Assembly (NCBI RefSeq): GCF_003030345.1
Contig: NZ_CP028158.1
Span: 868,001-932,000 of the forward strand
DNA from: Plantactinospora sp. BC1
Lineage (GTDB): Bacteria > Actinomycetota > Actinomycetes > Mycobacteriales > Micromonosporaceae
Length of the DNA stretch: 64,000 bases
Direction of reading: 5' to 3'
Both the position numbers and the translations under genes were made by a program. Positions 45,281-54,121 of this stretch are shown here, in pieces. Each line of letters opens with the position of its first letter. The first letter of the stretch is position 1. The notes beneath the pieces were generated by a model. That model was given only the letters and a program-made list of their open reading frames with translations, searched no databases and was not told the origin of the DNA.

Positions 45281-46318
45281 TCAGGAGACCGGACGCGCAT
45301 GTTGCAGATCCTTCGGCGGGCTGAGGGCCGTCACGTCGACCACCTCCCGCTCCTGGATCGCCACGTTACCGCCGTCCCCGCTGACCGATGCCACCACCCC
45401 GCCCGGGATGTTCAGTGCGGTTTGCATCGTCTTCGGATCACCGATCACCGTGATCATGAACGGTCCGGTCAACCGCCGTCCACTCACCGAGATACCGCCG
45501 TTCGCGTCGAGGAAGTACGTCGACGCGATGATCCGTACCGTGGCGCCGTCACCACCGGCGATCTGCATCGCCTCGGCCCCCGCACCCCGCAACTCCTGCA
45601 CCGCGTCCAACACCCGCGACGCCGCGATCGGCTTGCTCACCGGCATGAAACTGACCGTCAACCCCGGCCCCCGCGCCGGCAACGTCCCCGCCAGGATCCC
45701 CAACTCGTCGGCCCGCCGGGTCGCCTCGTCCAACGCCGCCTGCCGCCCCTCGGCACCGGAGTTCAACTGACGCTGGCTCTCCTCCAGCGTCGCGATGTCC
45801 TGCCGGACCCGCTCCTCCTGCGCCTCCAGATCCGACAGGATCCGCACCAGGTCCTCCTGCCGGGTCGTCTCCAGCGACGCGCCCGTGGAGTTGGTCCGCA
45901 CCTGCACCACCAGGGTGAACCCCAACAGCGCCAGCAGCACCCCGATCATCGCGTTCGCCGCCGTCAGCCTGGGCAACAACCGGCGAGCCCCCGACCCCGG
46001 CCCGGCCGCCCCCGCCGGCTCACCCGCCGCGATCGGCACCGTCTCGTCGTCCCCCGGCACCGTCGGGGAATCCCCCACCGGCAACGGCACCGTGGGGCCG
46101 TCCTCCGCCGACGACCGCCCATCGACCCCGTCACCCGTCGACAGCCGCACCGTCGGGTCGCCGTCGACCGAGACCACGCCCCGGTCGACGCCCGGGTCCA
46201 CACCATCCGCCGGCCGGGTCACGGCCTCCGACGACCCGGCCGGCGCCGGCTCCGCAGACGCTCCATCCGGCCGGCCCGCAGCGCCGGCCGGACCGTTCCG
46301 CTCACTCGCTCCCGCCAT
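45281..46318 (-). CDS. DUF881-family membrane protein (long form)
   Basis: 345 residues. The first ~110 residues are a disordered acidic region with repeated DPTVRLS, GPTVPLP and SPTVPGD motifs, possible kinase targets. A membrane helix (LTAANAMIGVLLALLGFTLVV) follows, then a coiled coil (DLVRILSDLEAQEERVRQDI) and the DUF881 domain (GPGLTVSF..., VLDAVQELRGAGAEAMQI, GPFMITVIGDPKTM). The function is unknown; the DUF881-small basic protein-DUF881 trio is a fixed unit in actinobacteria. The three repeated TV motifs are notable next to an FHA gene (pThr binding). Confidence 0.88.
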   Translation of the reverse strand: MAGASERNGPAGAAGRPDGASAEPAPAGSSEAVTRPADGVDPGVDRGVVSVDGDPTVRLSTGDGVDGRSSAEDGPTVPLPVGDSPTVPGDDETVPIAAGEPAGAAGPGSGARRLLPRLTAANAMIGVLLALLGFTLVVQVRTNSTGASLETTRQEDLVRILSDLEAQEERVRQDIATLEESQRQLNSGAEGRQAALDEATRRADELGILAGTLPARGPGLTVSFMPVSKPIAASRVLDAVQELRGAGAEAMQIAGGDGATVRIIASTYFLDANGGISVSGRRLTGPFMITVIGDPKTMQTALNIPGGVVASVSGDGGNVAIQEREVVDVTALSPPKDLQHARPVS

Positions 46319-46329
46319 CGCCGTCGAAC

Positions 46330-46662
46330 CTACGCCCGGAACAGGTGCCGGCGAATAGCCGCCACATTGCCGAAGATCCGGACACCGAGCACCACCACGA
46401 CACCCGTGGACAACTGACCACCGACACCGAGCTGGTCACCGAGATAGACGATGATCCCGGCGACCAGCACGTTCGAGATGAACGAGATCACGAACTGCTT
46501 GTCGTCGAAGATGCCGTCGAGCTTCGCCCGCACCCCGCCGAACACCGCGTCCAACGCCGCCACCACGGCGATCGGCAGGTAAGGCTGGAGCGCCGACGGA
46601 ACCGTCGGATCCAACCAGACGCCGAGCAACACCCCGGCGAGCAACGCGAGCACAGCGATCAT
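46330..46662 (-). CDS. sbp: Small basic protein (Sbp family), membrane
   Basis: 110 residues with three hydrophobic segments: MIAVLALLAGVLLGVWL, YLPIAVVAALDAVFGGVRA and FISNVLVAGIIVYLGDQLGV, plus VVVVLGVRIFGNVAAIRRHLFRA at the end. This is the full small-basic-protein domain found next to division genes in Bacillus and in this trio in actinobacteria. The role is not established. It overlaps the preceding DUF881 gene by 4 bp. Confidence 0.9.
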   Translation of the reverse strand: MIAVLALLAGVLLGVWLDPTVPSALQPYLPIAVVAALDAVFGGVRAKLDGIFDDKQFVISFISNVLVAGIIVYLGDQLGVGGQLSTGVVVVLGVRIFGNVAAIRRHLFRA

Positions 46663-47561
46663 CGGCCGCCTCCAAGCGGACTCGGGGAACCCCCACCACC
46701 CGCCGACGACCCCGACGGTGTCGGCGCGGGCTCCGGCGAGGGCGTGGCATAGCGCAGCCGCGGCTCCGTCGCGGCCGGCAGAGTCAGGTCGTCGACCCTA
46801 CGGAACTCGAACGACATCCCGTGCTCCTCGGAGACGCTCTCCAGCAACCGGGCCGCCGCACTGTCCCGGAACCGCCGCTCCAACTGACCGGGACCGATCG
46901 CGGAGACCTCGTACGGGCCGATCACCGGCTTGAAATCCACCAGGATCGCCCCACCCGCAGCCCGGATCGTCGAGGTGGCGGTCAGCCGCTGCCCGTTGAT
47001 CGAGACCGCCTCCGCCCCGCCGCTCCACAACGCGTTCGCGATGTCCTGGAGGTCCCGGTCGAGCACCCGGCCGAGATTCGTCCCACCGGCACCCGTGACC
47101 GCGTCCGCCTCCTCCGGCGCGTCCGCGACCCGCACCACCAGACCGTCGCCGCGTACCCGGCCCAGTCCGGTCGCCGCCTCCAGATTCCGCAGGTTCGCCG
47201 CCGCACTGCCGGAGAGCGCGGCGTCCCGCTGCCGGAGCACCTCGGCACGCAGCCGGTCGGCCTGCGCCGTCAGCGCGGCGTTCTCCGCCTCCCGCTGCTT
47301 GATCTGCGCCACCAGCCCGGCCCGGGCCTTGCTGCGGCTCGGCTCCGCCGCCACCGTCTGGCGGTAGGCCACCGCCAGCAGCAGCCCCAGCACCACCAGG
47401 GTCACCAGGGTCACCGCCCGGGGCGTCGAACGGCGCCACCCCGTCGCCGGTGCGCCGCGTCGGCGACGTTCGGCCGCGTCGGCGTACCCGGGATCGAGCG
47501 GGTTCTGGAACAGCTCGGTGAGGAAATCGGCCGCGTACGTCCGCCTGCCCTGCCCGGTCAT
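46659..47561 (-). CDS. DUF881-family membrane protein (short form)
   Basis: 300 residues. N-terminal cytosolic part (YAADFLTELFQNPLDPGYADA), one membrane helix (AVTLVTLVVLGLLLAVAYRQTV), a coiled coil (QIKQREAENAALTAQADRLRAEVLRQRD), then the DUF881 domain with DGLVVRVADAPEE, DLQDIANALWSGGAEAVSI and GPYEVSAIGPGQL. It overlaps its neighbours on both sides by 4 bp, so the phosphatidyltransferase, both DUF881 genes and sbp form one coupled operon. Confidence 0.9.
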   Translation of the reverse strand: MTGQGRRTYAADFLTELFQNPLDPGYADAAERRRRGAPATGWRRSTPRAVTLVTLVVLGLLLAVAYRQTVAAEPSRSKARAGLVAQIKQREAENAALTAQADRLRAEVLRQRDAALSGSAAANLRNLEAATGLGRVRGDGLVVRVADAPEEADAVTGAGGTNLGRVLDRDLQDIANALWSGGAEAVSINGQRLTATSTIRAAGGAILVDFKPVIGPYEVSAIGPGQLERRFRDSAAARLLESVSEEHGMSFEFRRVDDLTLPAATEPRLRYATPSPEPAPTPSGSSAGGGGSPSPLGGGR

Positions 47562-48208
47562 CCCACCTCCGCCCGCGCCGACCGGGTCGCCCTGATCAGC
47601 CGGCCCGCCTGCATCAGGTAGAGCCCGCCGGCCAGCCAGTACAGGCCCAGTCCCCACAGCGCCAGCCCCCAGCCGATCGCCCCGGCGACGGTAGCCGCCC
47701 CGGGCACCGTAGCCGCGAGCAGCAGCACCGGAAAAGCGGCCAGGAGTACGAATGTCGCCGTCTTGCCCAGATAGTGCACCGGCGGCGGACGGTGGCCGTA
47801 CAGCCGCAGCACGCCCAGATTGGCGGTCATCACGACATCCCGGGCCAGCAGCGCGACGGTGAACTGCCACGGCACCACGTCGCGTACGGTCAGCGCGACC
47901 AGGGTGGCCAGGATGTAGAGCCGGTCGGCGACCGGGTCGAGCAGCTCGCCGAGCCGGCTGACCTGGCGCAGTCGCCGGGCGACGAAGCCGTCCACCCAGT
48001 CACTCAGGCCACCCACCGCGAGGACGACCACCGCAGCCCCGGCCGCCTCGGCGACCAGGAAGAGATAGAGGAAGAGCGGAACACCGAGCAGCCGCACGAA
48101 ACTGATCAGGTTGGGGACGGTGAGGATCCGCCCCGTCGAGCCGACAGGCCCGGCGGCGGCGTCACCGGTTGGCTGGGCGTCATCCGCCCGCGCCGGCCGA
48201 CGCGACAC
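47558..48208 (-). CDS. CDP-alcohol phosphatidyltransferase (PgsA2-like)
   Basis: 216 residues with about five membrane helices. It transfers a phosphatidyl group from CDP-diacylglycerol to an alcohol in phospholipid synthesis. The catalytic motif is complete: DWVDGFVARRLRQVSRLGEL with LDPVADR directly after (D-x2-DG-x2-AR-x8-G-x3-D-x3-D). The alcohol (glycerol-3-phosphate or other) cannot be set from sequence; the mycobacterial gene in this place is pgsA2. GTG 48208 has GAGGGAGG upstream. It is the first gene of the DUF881 operon. Confidence 0.9.
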   Translation of the reverse strand: MSRRPARADDAQPTGDAAAGPVGSTGRILTVPNLISFVRLLGVPLFLYLFLVAEAAGAAVVVLAVGGLSDWVDGFVARRLRQVSRLGELLDPVADRLYILATLVALTVRDVVPWQFTVALLARDVVMTANLGVLRLYGHRPPPVHYLGKTATFVLLAAFPVLLLAATVPGAATVAGAIGWGLALWGLGLYWLAGGLYLMQAGRLIRATRSARAEVG

Positions 48209-48581
48209 CGAACCTCCCTCCGCGCCACGGTCCAGCGTCCGCACGATGGCGGAGGACGGTCCAGAAACCGGTGCGCGCTCCGACCGACATCTCCCCCGGG
48301 AACAGCTGACGCATTCCGGACGAGCGACGGCACCTGTCGCAGCCCCGGCAGCGCCGTTTTCGGCTCCCGTGGCTGCTCAATTGCCGTGCCACTATATCCG
48401 GCCCGATTTTGCTCCGGCCGTCCGTGTCCGATGCTTTCGCTTTCGGTCGGCTGGGTGTGACGGGCGGCACGTCCCGTAAGCCATCCTAGGAAGCTAGCTC
48501 ACGGGCTGGCGTGACGGATCGGGTGGTGGGAAAGGTCCGGGCGGTGTGCCGAACGGGTCGGGGCGGGTACCGGCCGGGCTG
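48209..48581. other. 373-bp region upstream of the phosphatidyltransferase operon
   Basis: No gene is seen. On the minus strand TATAGT (48391-48396) lies in an AT-richer patch and is the best -10 candidate for the operon; no good -35 pairs with it. A second -10-like TAGGAT lies at 48483-48488. Confidence 0.35.
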
Positions 48582-48974
48582 TCAGCCGCTCAGGCCGGCG
48601 CGGCCGAACAACGGGGCGTACCCGGACGGGAGCTGGGTCAGCACGTCGTTGAGTTCGCCGCCGGAGATGGCCTCGGCCAGGGTGCAGAGCACCGCGCTGG
48701 CGTCCCACTCGGCGGTCCGGGCGCTCGCTCCGGCGCCGGTGGCCACCCGGCCGAGGAACTCCCGCGCGCCGAACGCTCCGGCGGCACCCTGCCCGGCCGA
48801 GATCAGGGTGGCGGCCAGCGGGCCGGGCAACTGCGCGGCCAGGTCCTCCGCCTCGTCCGGGGTCAGCCGCTGGGCGAGGATGCCCAGCACCAGGTGGGTG
48901 ACCCGTTCGGCCTCCGCCGGATCGGCGTACTCGCCACGGTCGCGCACCTTCGCGACGAACTCGTCGTACCGCAC
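48582..48974 (-). CDS. DUF2267-family protein
   Basis: 130 residues: MRYDEFVAKVRDRGEYADPA, then RVTHLVLGILAQRLTPDEAEDLAAQLPGPLA and AREFLGRVATGAG, and a last helical segment with LTQLPSGYAPLF. This is the helical DUF2267 fold with two similar halves; the role is unknown. GTG 48974 begins the conserved motif; a G-rich site (GGGGGTGGGGGA) is just upstream. An open frame runs on upstream for about 2.7 kb but crosses two other genes and is not coding there. Confidence 0.8.
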   Translation of the reverse strand: MRYDEFVAKVRDRGEYADPAEAERVTHLVLGILAQRLTPDEAEDLAAQLPGPLAATLISAGQGAAGAFGAREFLGRVATGAGASARTAEWDASAVLCTLAEAISGGELNDVLTQLPSGYAPLFGRAGLSG

Positions 48975-49060
48975 TCCCCCACCCCCGTAGCCGGCGTCCG
49001 GTACGCCGATACCCGCCGGCACGCCGATGATGCGCTCCGGCGGGTATCGGGGCGGCCGGC

Positions 49061-50176
49061 TCAGACCCGGGTGACCCGTACGGCGTCGGCGACCACGTAT
49101 CCGGCGGCACCGCTCCACCGGCTCACCCCCACCACGTTCTTGTCCCCGGCGGTCAGCGTGAAGGTGCCCAGCGAGCGCCAGCTTCCGCCACCGGTGCTCT
49201 GGTCCACCACCACCGTCTGGTTGCCGCTCTTGGCCAGCACGATGTACGGGGTGGCGGTGTTGTAGCCCGCGATGCCCGGATACCAGGCGTCGATCCGGTA
49301 CGTCCCCTCGGCCGGGATGTTCACCCTGTAGTACGCCACGTCGCTGATCGCGGCCGGGTCGGCGTACCGGTAGTCGGCGCCGTACCGCTCGGCGGAGTAC
49401 GTCGAGGTGAGCCAGTTCGCGCTGGCGGTGAACCGCCCGCTGGTGGTGTTGTCGACGATGGCGCTGAAGGCCGGTGGCGGGGTGCTGCCCCCGTCGAGCG
49501 CGTCCGCGACGTCGGCACGCAGTTGCGGGAGCATGCCGTAGAGCATGTTTCCGGGGCAGGCGGTGGCGACGTAGTCGCGGTGTCCGTAGATCCGGGACGC
49601 GGCGATGCCGTACTGGTCGCAGATGTAGGCGCAGAACTGCACCAGACTGTCGTAGAGCGCGGCCGTCGGGGTGGCACTGGTGTAGGTGCCCTCGTTCTCG
49701 ATGCCGATGCCCTTGTCGTTCTGGCCCGGGCAGTGCGCGCCGACCACCATGCCGCTGCCGGCACGCAGCCGGGACAGGCTGTTGTGCCGGCCCTCCATGA
49801 TGTAGCCGCCCCGGCTGATCGTGAAGTGCTGGCCGGAGTCGGACCAGCCGTTGCCGTCCATGTGGAAGTTCTGGATGCTGCGGGCCATCGCGAAGGCCGC
49901 CGCCTGGGTGTAGTTGGTGGTGTTCGACCCGGCGGTGTGGTGGATCACGATCTTGTCGGGCGAGGACGAGATCACGCTGAGCGAGCCCGGCGACCGGGCG
50001 CCCCAGGTGGCGCAGCTCGCGATGGTGGGGACGGGTACCGCGAGCGCGGTGGCCTCGTCGGGCGCGGCCAGCGCCGGTGCGGCGCCGATGCTCGACAGGC
50101 CGCCGGTCGCGGCGCCGACGCCGAGGAAGACCGCGCCGCGTACGACGTCGCGGCGGGAGAGCGGGTTGCCGGTCAC
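49061..50176 (-). CDS. Tat-exported N-acetylmuramoyl-L-alanine amidase
   Basis: 371 residues. A twin-arginine signal (SRRDVVRGAVFLGVGAAT) directs folded export. The amidase/PGRP domain (about 60-215) has KIVIHHTAGSNTTNY (zinc His), YIMEGRHNS, VGAHCPGQNDKGIGIENEG and YGHRDYVATACPGNML (second zinc His). A C-terminal ~130-residue beta domain (SAIVDNTTSGRFTASANW..., AEGTYRIDAWYPG, VVADAVRVTRV) resembles the golvesin/xanthan-lyase-type carbohydrate-binding domain. It likely cuts peptidoglycan stem peptides outside the cell. GGAGG lies 5 nt before GTG 50176. Confidence 0.92.
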   Translation of the reverse strand: MTGNPLSRRDVVRGAVFLGVGAATGGLSSIGAAPALAAPDEATALAVPVPTIASCATWGARSPGSLSVISSSPDKIVIHHTAGSNTTNYTQAAAFAMARSIQNFHMDGNGWSDSGQHFTISRGGYIMEGRHNSLSRLRAGSGMVVGAHCPGQNDKGIGIENEGTYTSATPTAALYDSLVQFCAYICDQYGIAASRIYGHRDYVATACPGNMLYGMLPQLRADVADALDGGSTPPPAFSAIVDNTTSGRFTASANWLTSTYSAERYGADYRYADPAAISDVAYYRVNIPAEGTYRIDAWYPGIAGYNTATPYIVLAKSGNQTVVVDQSTGGGSWRSLGTFTLTAGDKNVVGVSRWSGAAGYVVADAVRVTRV

Positions 50177-50366
50177 GTGGACCTCCAGGGAAGCGGGGGT
50201 TGAAGGTTTCCTTGATGAGTGCCGGAGAGATTGAAGGAATTTTTATCAGAGGATCGACGTCCGCCGCTAGAGCCGAGCCGCCGGAGCGGATCCCTTCCGG
50301 GATATAGGCATATTCCGATAGGTTTACTGGGAATGCCTGCCGGGTCGACCGTGGACAGGAGAAGTC
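50177..50366. other. Divergent promoter region with an AT-rich island
   Basis: 190 bp between the amidase and SBP56 genes. The part at 50300-50325 (GATATAGGCATATTCCGATA) is unusually AT-rich and holds candidate -10 boxes and near-symmetric ATAGGCATAT; it probably contains the SBP56 promoter. AGGAGA precedes the SBP56 ATG. Confidence 0.4.
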
Positions 50367-51773
50367 ATGACCAGATGGACTCCCGACCCGACCTTCTACG
50401 CCTCGCCCCGGGACGCCGCCGAGGCGCCACCGGAGAAACTGGCCTACGTCGCCGCCTTCGACCGCACCGCCCGGCGACCCGACGCGATCGCCGTGGTCGA
50501 CGTCGACCCGGACTCCCCCGGCTACGGCACGGTGGTCGGCTGGACGGACCTGCCCTACACCGGCGACGAGCTGCACCACTTCGGCTGGAACGCGTGCAGC
50601 AGCGCACTCTGCCCGACCGCACCGCACCCGCACGTCGAGCGCCGCTACCTGATCGTGCCCGGGCTGCGTTCCTCCCGGATCTACGTCCTGGACACCCGGG
50701 CCGACCCGACCCGGCCCGAGGTGGTCAAGGTGGTGGAGCCGAAGGAGCTGGCCGACGGCGCCGGCTACTCCCGGCCGCACACGGTGCACTGTGGTCCGGA
50801 CGGGATCTACGTCTCGGCGCTCGGCGGCGCGCACGGCGCCGACGGACCCGGCGGGATCGCCGTGCTCGACCACGACACCTTCGAGGTACGCGGTGGCTGG
50901 GAGGCCGACCGGGGTCCGCAGTTCCTGGCGTACGACTTCTGGTGGCACCTCAACCACGACGTGCTGGTCAGCTCCGAGTGGGGCACCCCGGCCATGATCG
51001 AGGACGGGATCGTCGGCGAACTGCTGCTGGGTAGGAAGTACGGGCACGCCCTGCACTTCTGGGACCTGCGCCGGCGGCGGCACGTGCAGACCGTCGACCT
51101 CGGCGACCAGTACCAGATGCCGCTGGAGCTGCGCCCCGCGCACGACCCGACGAAGACGTACGGCTTCGTCGGGGTGGTGATCAGCGTCGAGGACCTCTCC
51201 GCGTCGATCTGGGTCTGGCACCGCGACGGCGAGCGCTGGGCGGCCACCCGGGTGATCGACATCCCGGCCGAGCCCGCCGACCCGGAACTCCTGCCCGACC
51301 TGCTCAAGCCGTTCGGCGCGGTACCGCCACTGGTCACCGACATCGACCTTTCGGTCGACGACCGGTTCCTCTACGTCTCCTGCTGGGGCACCGGCGAGCT
51401 GCGCCAGTACGACGTCAGCGACCCGTTCCACCCCGTGCAGACCGGTGCGGTACGCCTCGGCGGGATCGTCGGCCGCGCCGCCCACCCGGCCCGGCCGGAG
51501 CTGCCGCTGGCCGGCGGACCCCAGATGGTCGAGGTGAGCCGGGACGGCCGGCGGGTCTACCTGACCAACTCCCTCTACGGCGCCTGGGACGACCAGTTCT
51601 ATCCGGACGGGGTCGGCGCCTGGCAGGCCAAGCTGGACGTCGACACCGAGCGGGGCGGGATCACCCTCGATCCCCGGTTCTTCCCGCACGGCGAGGACTT
51701 CCGGGGACTGCGGGTGCACCAGACCCGCCTACAGGGCGGTGACGCCTCCTCCGACTCGTACTGCTTCGGGTGA
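50367..51773 (+). CDS. Selenium-binding protein 56 family / methanethiol oxidase
   Basis: 468 residues, the usual length. The family is a seven-bladed propeller; bacterial and human members oxidise methanethiol to formaldehyde, H2S and H2O2 using copper. Conserved text includes LHHFGWNACSSALC (His70/71, Cys77, Cys82), RRYLIVPGLRSSRIYVLDT, RPHTVHCGPDGIYVSALG, QMPLELRPAHDPTKTYGFVG and LVTDIDLSVDDRFLYVSCWG. There is no signal peptide, unlike periplasmic MtoX of Hyphomicrobium, so it may act in the cytosol. The stop overlaps the next gene by GTGA. No selenocysteine is needed for this family. Confidence 0.93.
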   Translation: MTRWTPDPTFYASPRDAAEAPPEKLAYVAAFDRTARRPDAIAVVDVDPDSPGYGTVVGWTDLPYTGDELHHFGWNACSSALCPTAPHPHVERRYLIVPGLRSSRIYVLDTRADPTRPEVVKVVEPKELADGAGYSRPHTVHCGPDGIYVSALGGAHGADGPGGIAVLDHDTFEVRGGWEADRGPQFLAYDFWWHLNHDVLVSSEWGTPAMIEDGIVGELLLGRKYGHALHFWDLRRRRHVQTVDLGDQYQMPLELRPAHDPTKTYGFVGVVISVEDLSASIWVWHRDGERWAATRVIDIPAEPADPELLPDLLKPFGAVPPLVTDIDLSVDDRFLYVSCWGTGELRQYDVSDPFHPVQTGAVRLGGIVGRAAHPARPELPLAGGPQMVEVSRDGRRVYLTNSLYGAWDDQFYPDGVGAWQAKLDVDTERGGITLDPRFFPHGEDFRGLRVHQTRLQGGDASSDSYCFG

Positions 51774-52420
51774 GCTGGAGCCAACTGGCCGGCCTGGTCG
51801 CGCTCGGCGCGTTCCACGGGCTCAACCCGGCGATGGGCTGGCTGTTCGCGGTCGCCCGGGGCCTACAGGAGCGTCGCCGGGCGGCCCTGTTCGGGGCGCT
51901 GCCGGCGATCGCGGCCGGGCACGGCGCCTCGGTGGCCGTACTGGCCAGCCTGGTCACCGCGACCCGTTCCGTACTGGCCAGCACCGTACTGGCGGTGTCG
52001 ACCGGTGTCCTGCTGGTCGGGTTCGGGCTGTGGCGGATGCTCTCCCGCCGGCACTTCCGCTGGGTGGGGATGCGGCTCTCCCTGGCCCAGCTCGCCGGCT
52101 GGTCGTTCCTGGTCTCCTCCGCGCACGGTGCCGGCCTGATGTTGCTCCCGGTGCTGTTGGCCGGGCCGGCGCCGGTCGACCCGGGACACGGCGCGGGGCA
52201 CGGCGGCCACCTGGCCGGAGCCTCGGTCGGCGCGCTGGCCGGGCTGGCCGCCGCCGGTGTGCACACCACGGCGATGTTCGCGGTGGCGGCCGGCTGCGCG
52301 CTGCTGGTCTACGAGGTGCTGGGCACCGGGTTCCTGCGCCGGGCCTGGTTCAACCTGGACCGGCTCTGGGCGGCGGTGCTGGTCGCCACCGGCCTGGTCA
52401 CCCTGGCCACCGCGTTCTGA
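51770..52420 (+). CDS. Membrane protein with conserved intramembrane histidines
   Basis: 216 residues with about six membrane helices. Histidines sit inside or next to helices: AFHGLNPAMGW, AAGHGASVAV, SSAHGAGLML, and a His/Gly-rich loop (DPGHGAGHGGHLAGA) ahead of AAGVHTTAMF. This resembles NicO/UreH-type metal transporters in style, but I cannot assign a family. It is translationally coupled to the SBP56 gene, whose catalysis needs copper, so metal delivery is a plausible job (inference). Confidence 0.75.
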   Translation: MSWSQLAGLVALGAFHGLNPAMGWLFAVARGLQERRRAALFGALPAIAAGHGASVAVLASLVTATRSVLASTVLAVSTGVLLVGFGLWRMLSRRHFRWVGMRLSLAQLAGWSFLVSSAHGAGLMLLPVLLAGPAPVDPGHGAGHGGHLAGASVGALAGLAAAGVHTTAMFAVAAGCALLVYEVLGTGFLRRAWFNLDRLWAAVLVATGLVTLATAF

Positions 52421-52487
52421 ACCGGTGATTGGCGGGCGGCGAGGTCTGCCGGCCGTCGTCGATGCTGCCGAACTCCGCGCTCCGGGT

Positions 52488-53645
52488 TCAGCCGACCGGG
52501 GTCGACTCCTCGGCGGCCGGCACCTCGTGGTGGATCCGGCCGGCCAGCGCCGACAGCCGGCTCCCGGTGCCGCCCCACCGGCCGGCGACCACCTCGGCGG
52601 CGATGCTGACCGCGGTCTCCTCCGGGGTACGGGCGCCCAGATCGAGCCCGAGCGGTGAGGAGAGCCGCCCCAGCTCCGCCGCGGAGAGGCCGGCCGCGCG
52701 CAGCCGGGCCAGCCGGTCGTCGTGGGTACGCCGCGAGCCCATCGCGCCGACGTAGCCGAGCGGCAGCCGCAGCGCGACCTCCAGTACCGGCACGTCGAAC
52801 TTGGGATCGTGGGTCAGCACGCAGACCACGGTGCGCCCGTCCACCCGGCCGGCCTCCGCCTCGGCCCGCAGGTAGCGATGCGGCCAGTCGACCACCACCT
52901 CGTGGGCGTCCGGCAGCCGGCGCTGGGTGGCGAAGACCGGGCGGGCGTCGCAGACCGTCACCCGGTAGCCGAGGAAGGCGCCGATCCGGGCCAGGGCGGC
53001 GGCGAAGTCGATCGCCCCGAACACGATCATGCGGGGCGGTGCGGCGTACGCCGCGACAAAGAGCAGCAGGTCGTCGCCGCGACGTTCACCGTGGTAGCCG
53101 TACCGGAGCGTGCCGGTACGGCCGGTCGCGAGCAGTCCCCGGCCGTCGTCGGTGGCCGCCGCGTCCAGCCGGTCGCTGCCGAGCGAACCGGCGGTGCGGT
53201 CCGGCCAGACCACCAGGCGCCGGCCGAGCCGCCCGGCCGGGTCGGAGTTCCCGGCCGAGACGCAGGTCAGCACGGCAACCGGTTCGCCGGCCCGGATCGA
53301 CGCCGCCACCTCGGCGAACTCGCCGAATCCGGTCGGGTCGACCCGTTCGACGTAGACGTCGAGCACGCCCCCGCAGGTGAGCCCGACCGCGAACGCGTCG
53401 TCGTCGGTGACTCCGTACCGTTGCAGCGCCGGCTCTCCGGTGGCGGTGACCTGTCGGGTCAGGTCGTAGACGGCACCCTCGACGCAGCCGCCCGAGACGC
53501 TGCCCACCGCGGCGCCGTCCGGGCCGACCAGCATGGTGGCACCCGCCTGGCGGGGCGCGGAACGCCAGGTCGCGACGACCGTCGCCATTCCGACCGGCTC
53601 GCCCGCCCGCCACCACCGGTCCAGTTCGTCCAGCACGTCACGCAT
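52488..53645 (-). CDS. XdhC/CoxI-family protein
   Basis: 385 residues. The N-terminal XdhC domain has ATWRSAPRQAGATMLVGPDG and SVSGGCVEGAVYDLT; the C-terminal Rossmann domain has MIVFGAIDFAAALARIGAFL and GYVGAMGSRRTHDDR. XdhC binds molybdenum cofactor and helps its sulfuration and insertion into xanthine dehydrogenase-type enzymes. No such hydroxylase gene is in the window. ATG 53645 follows a GGTGAGCGGG site; upstream in-frame sequence looks non-coding. Confidence 0.92.
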   Translation of the reverse strand: MRDVLDELDRWWRAGEPVGMATVVATWRSAPRQAGATMLVGPDGAAVGSVSGGCVEGAVYDLTRQVTATGEPALQRYGVTDDDAFAVGLTCGGVLDVYVERVDPTGFGEFAEVAASIRAGEPVAVLTCVSAGNSDPAGRLGRRLVVWPDRTAGSLGSDRLDAAATDDGRGLLATGRTGTLRYGYHGERRGDDLLLFVAAYAAPPRMIVFGAIDFAAALARIGAFLGYRVTVCDARPVFATQRRLPDAHEVVVDWPHRYLRAEAEAGRVDGRTVVCVLTHDPKFDVPVLEVALRLPLGYVGAMGSRRTHDDRLARLRAAGLSAAELGRLSSPLGLDLGARTPEETAVSIAAEVVAGRWGGTGSRLSALAGRIHHEVPAAEESTPVG

Positions 53646-53908
53646 GACCCGCTCACCCGTACCCGTTCCGTCTGCTCCGTCGGCCGGCCAACCACCCACC
53701 TGCGGTGCTCCGGCATGGTTGCCGGGCAAGCGGGCGGCATCCGTCGATCGTCCCATATGTCCGATCGCTCGCGCCGGCCCACCGCGGACCGCACTGCGAG
53801 ATTACGCGGCCGGCCGGACGTCGGGTACCGGCCGTCACGCTGCGTGAATGGCCCGGAGCCGGGCGGGTAGACCAGCCGGGACGGCGCCGACACGACGGGA
53901 GGCAGCCC

Positions 53909-54121
53909 ATGCCAGGACCACGACCGGGCAGCAACGCGTACGACGTGGAGCGTGCGCGGCTGCGCAAACGCATCGACGACTCCGGTCGCCGGACCAACGA
54001 CGGCAAGGCCGACGAGACCGCGAACCGGTATCTCCAGGAGGAGCGTGGCCGACGGGGCTTCGTCCGGGGCGAACGGGGACTCGGTCCGAAGGGTGAGCGC
54101 GGCCCGGGAGAGCCGAAGTGA
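53909..54121 (+). CDS. Small highly charged actinobacterial protein
   Basis: 70 residues: MPGPRPGSNAYDVERARLRK, then DSGRRTNDGKADETANRYLQ and a Gly/Arg/Glu-rich end. Nearly half the residues are charged and it is probably unfolded or nucleic-acid/protein-binding. GGGAGG precedes the ATG at a good distance. It overlaps the next gene by GTGA, so the two are co-expressed. No family name is known to me. Confidence 0.75.
   Translation: MPGPRPGSNAYDVERARLRKRIDDSGRRTNDGKADETANRYLQEERGRRGFVRGERGLGPKGERGPGEPK

Noticed and set aside
42974-46417. A plus-strand open frame of about 1147 codons
   Set aside because: It is antisense to the ftsR, FHA, gcvH and DUF881 genes. Its composition is Arg/Pro/His-rich, as in high-GC shadow frames.
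48582-51719. A very long minus-strand open frame of about 1045 codons
   Set aside because: It crosses the amidase gene and lies antisense to SBP56, both with clear domains. Only its last 130 codons (DUF2267) are coding.
50367-51773. Selenocysteine in the selenium-binding protein, given selB nearby
   Set aside because: The reading frame has no in-frame TGA before its normal end; this family uses cysteine and copper.
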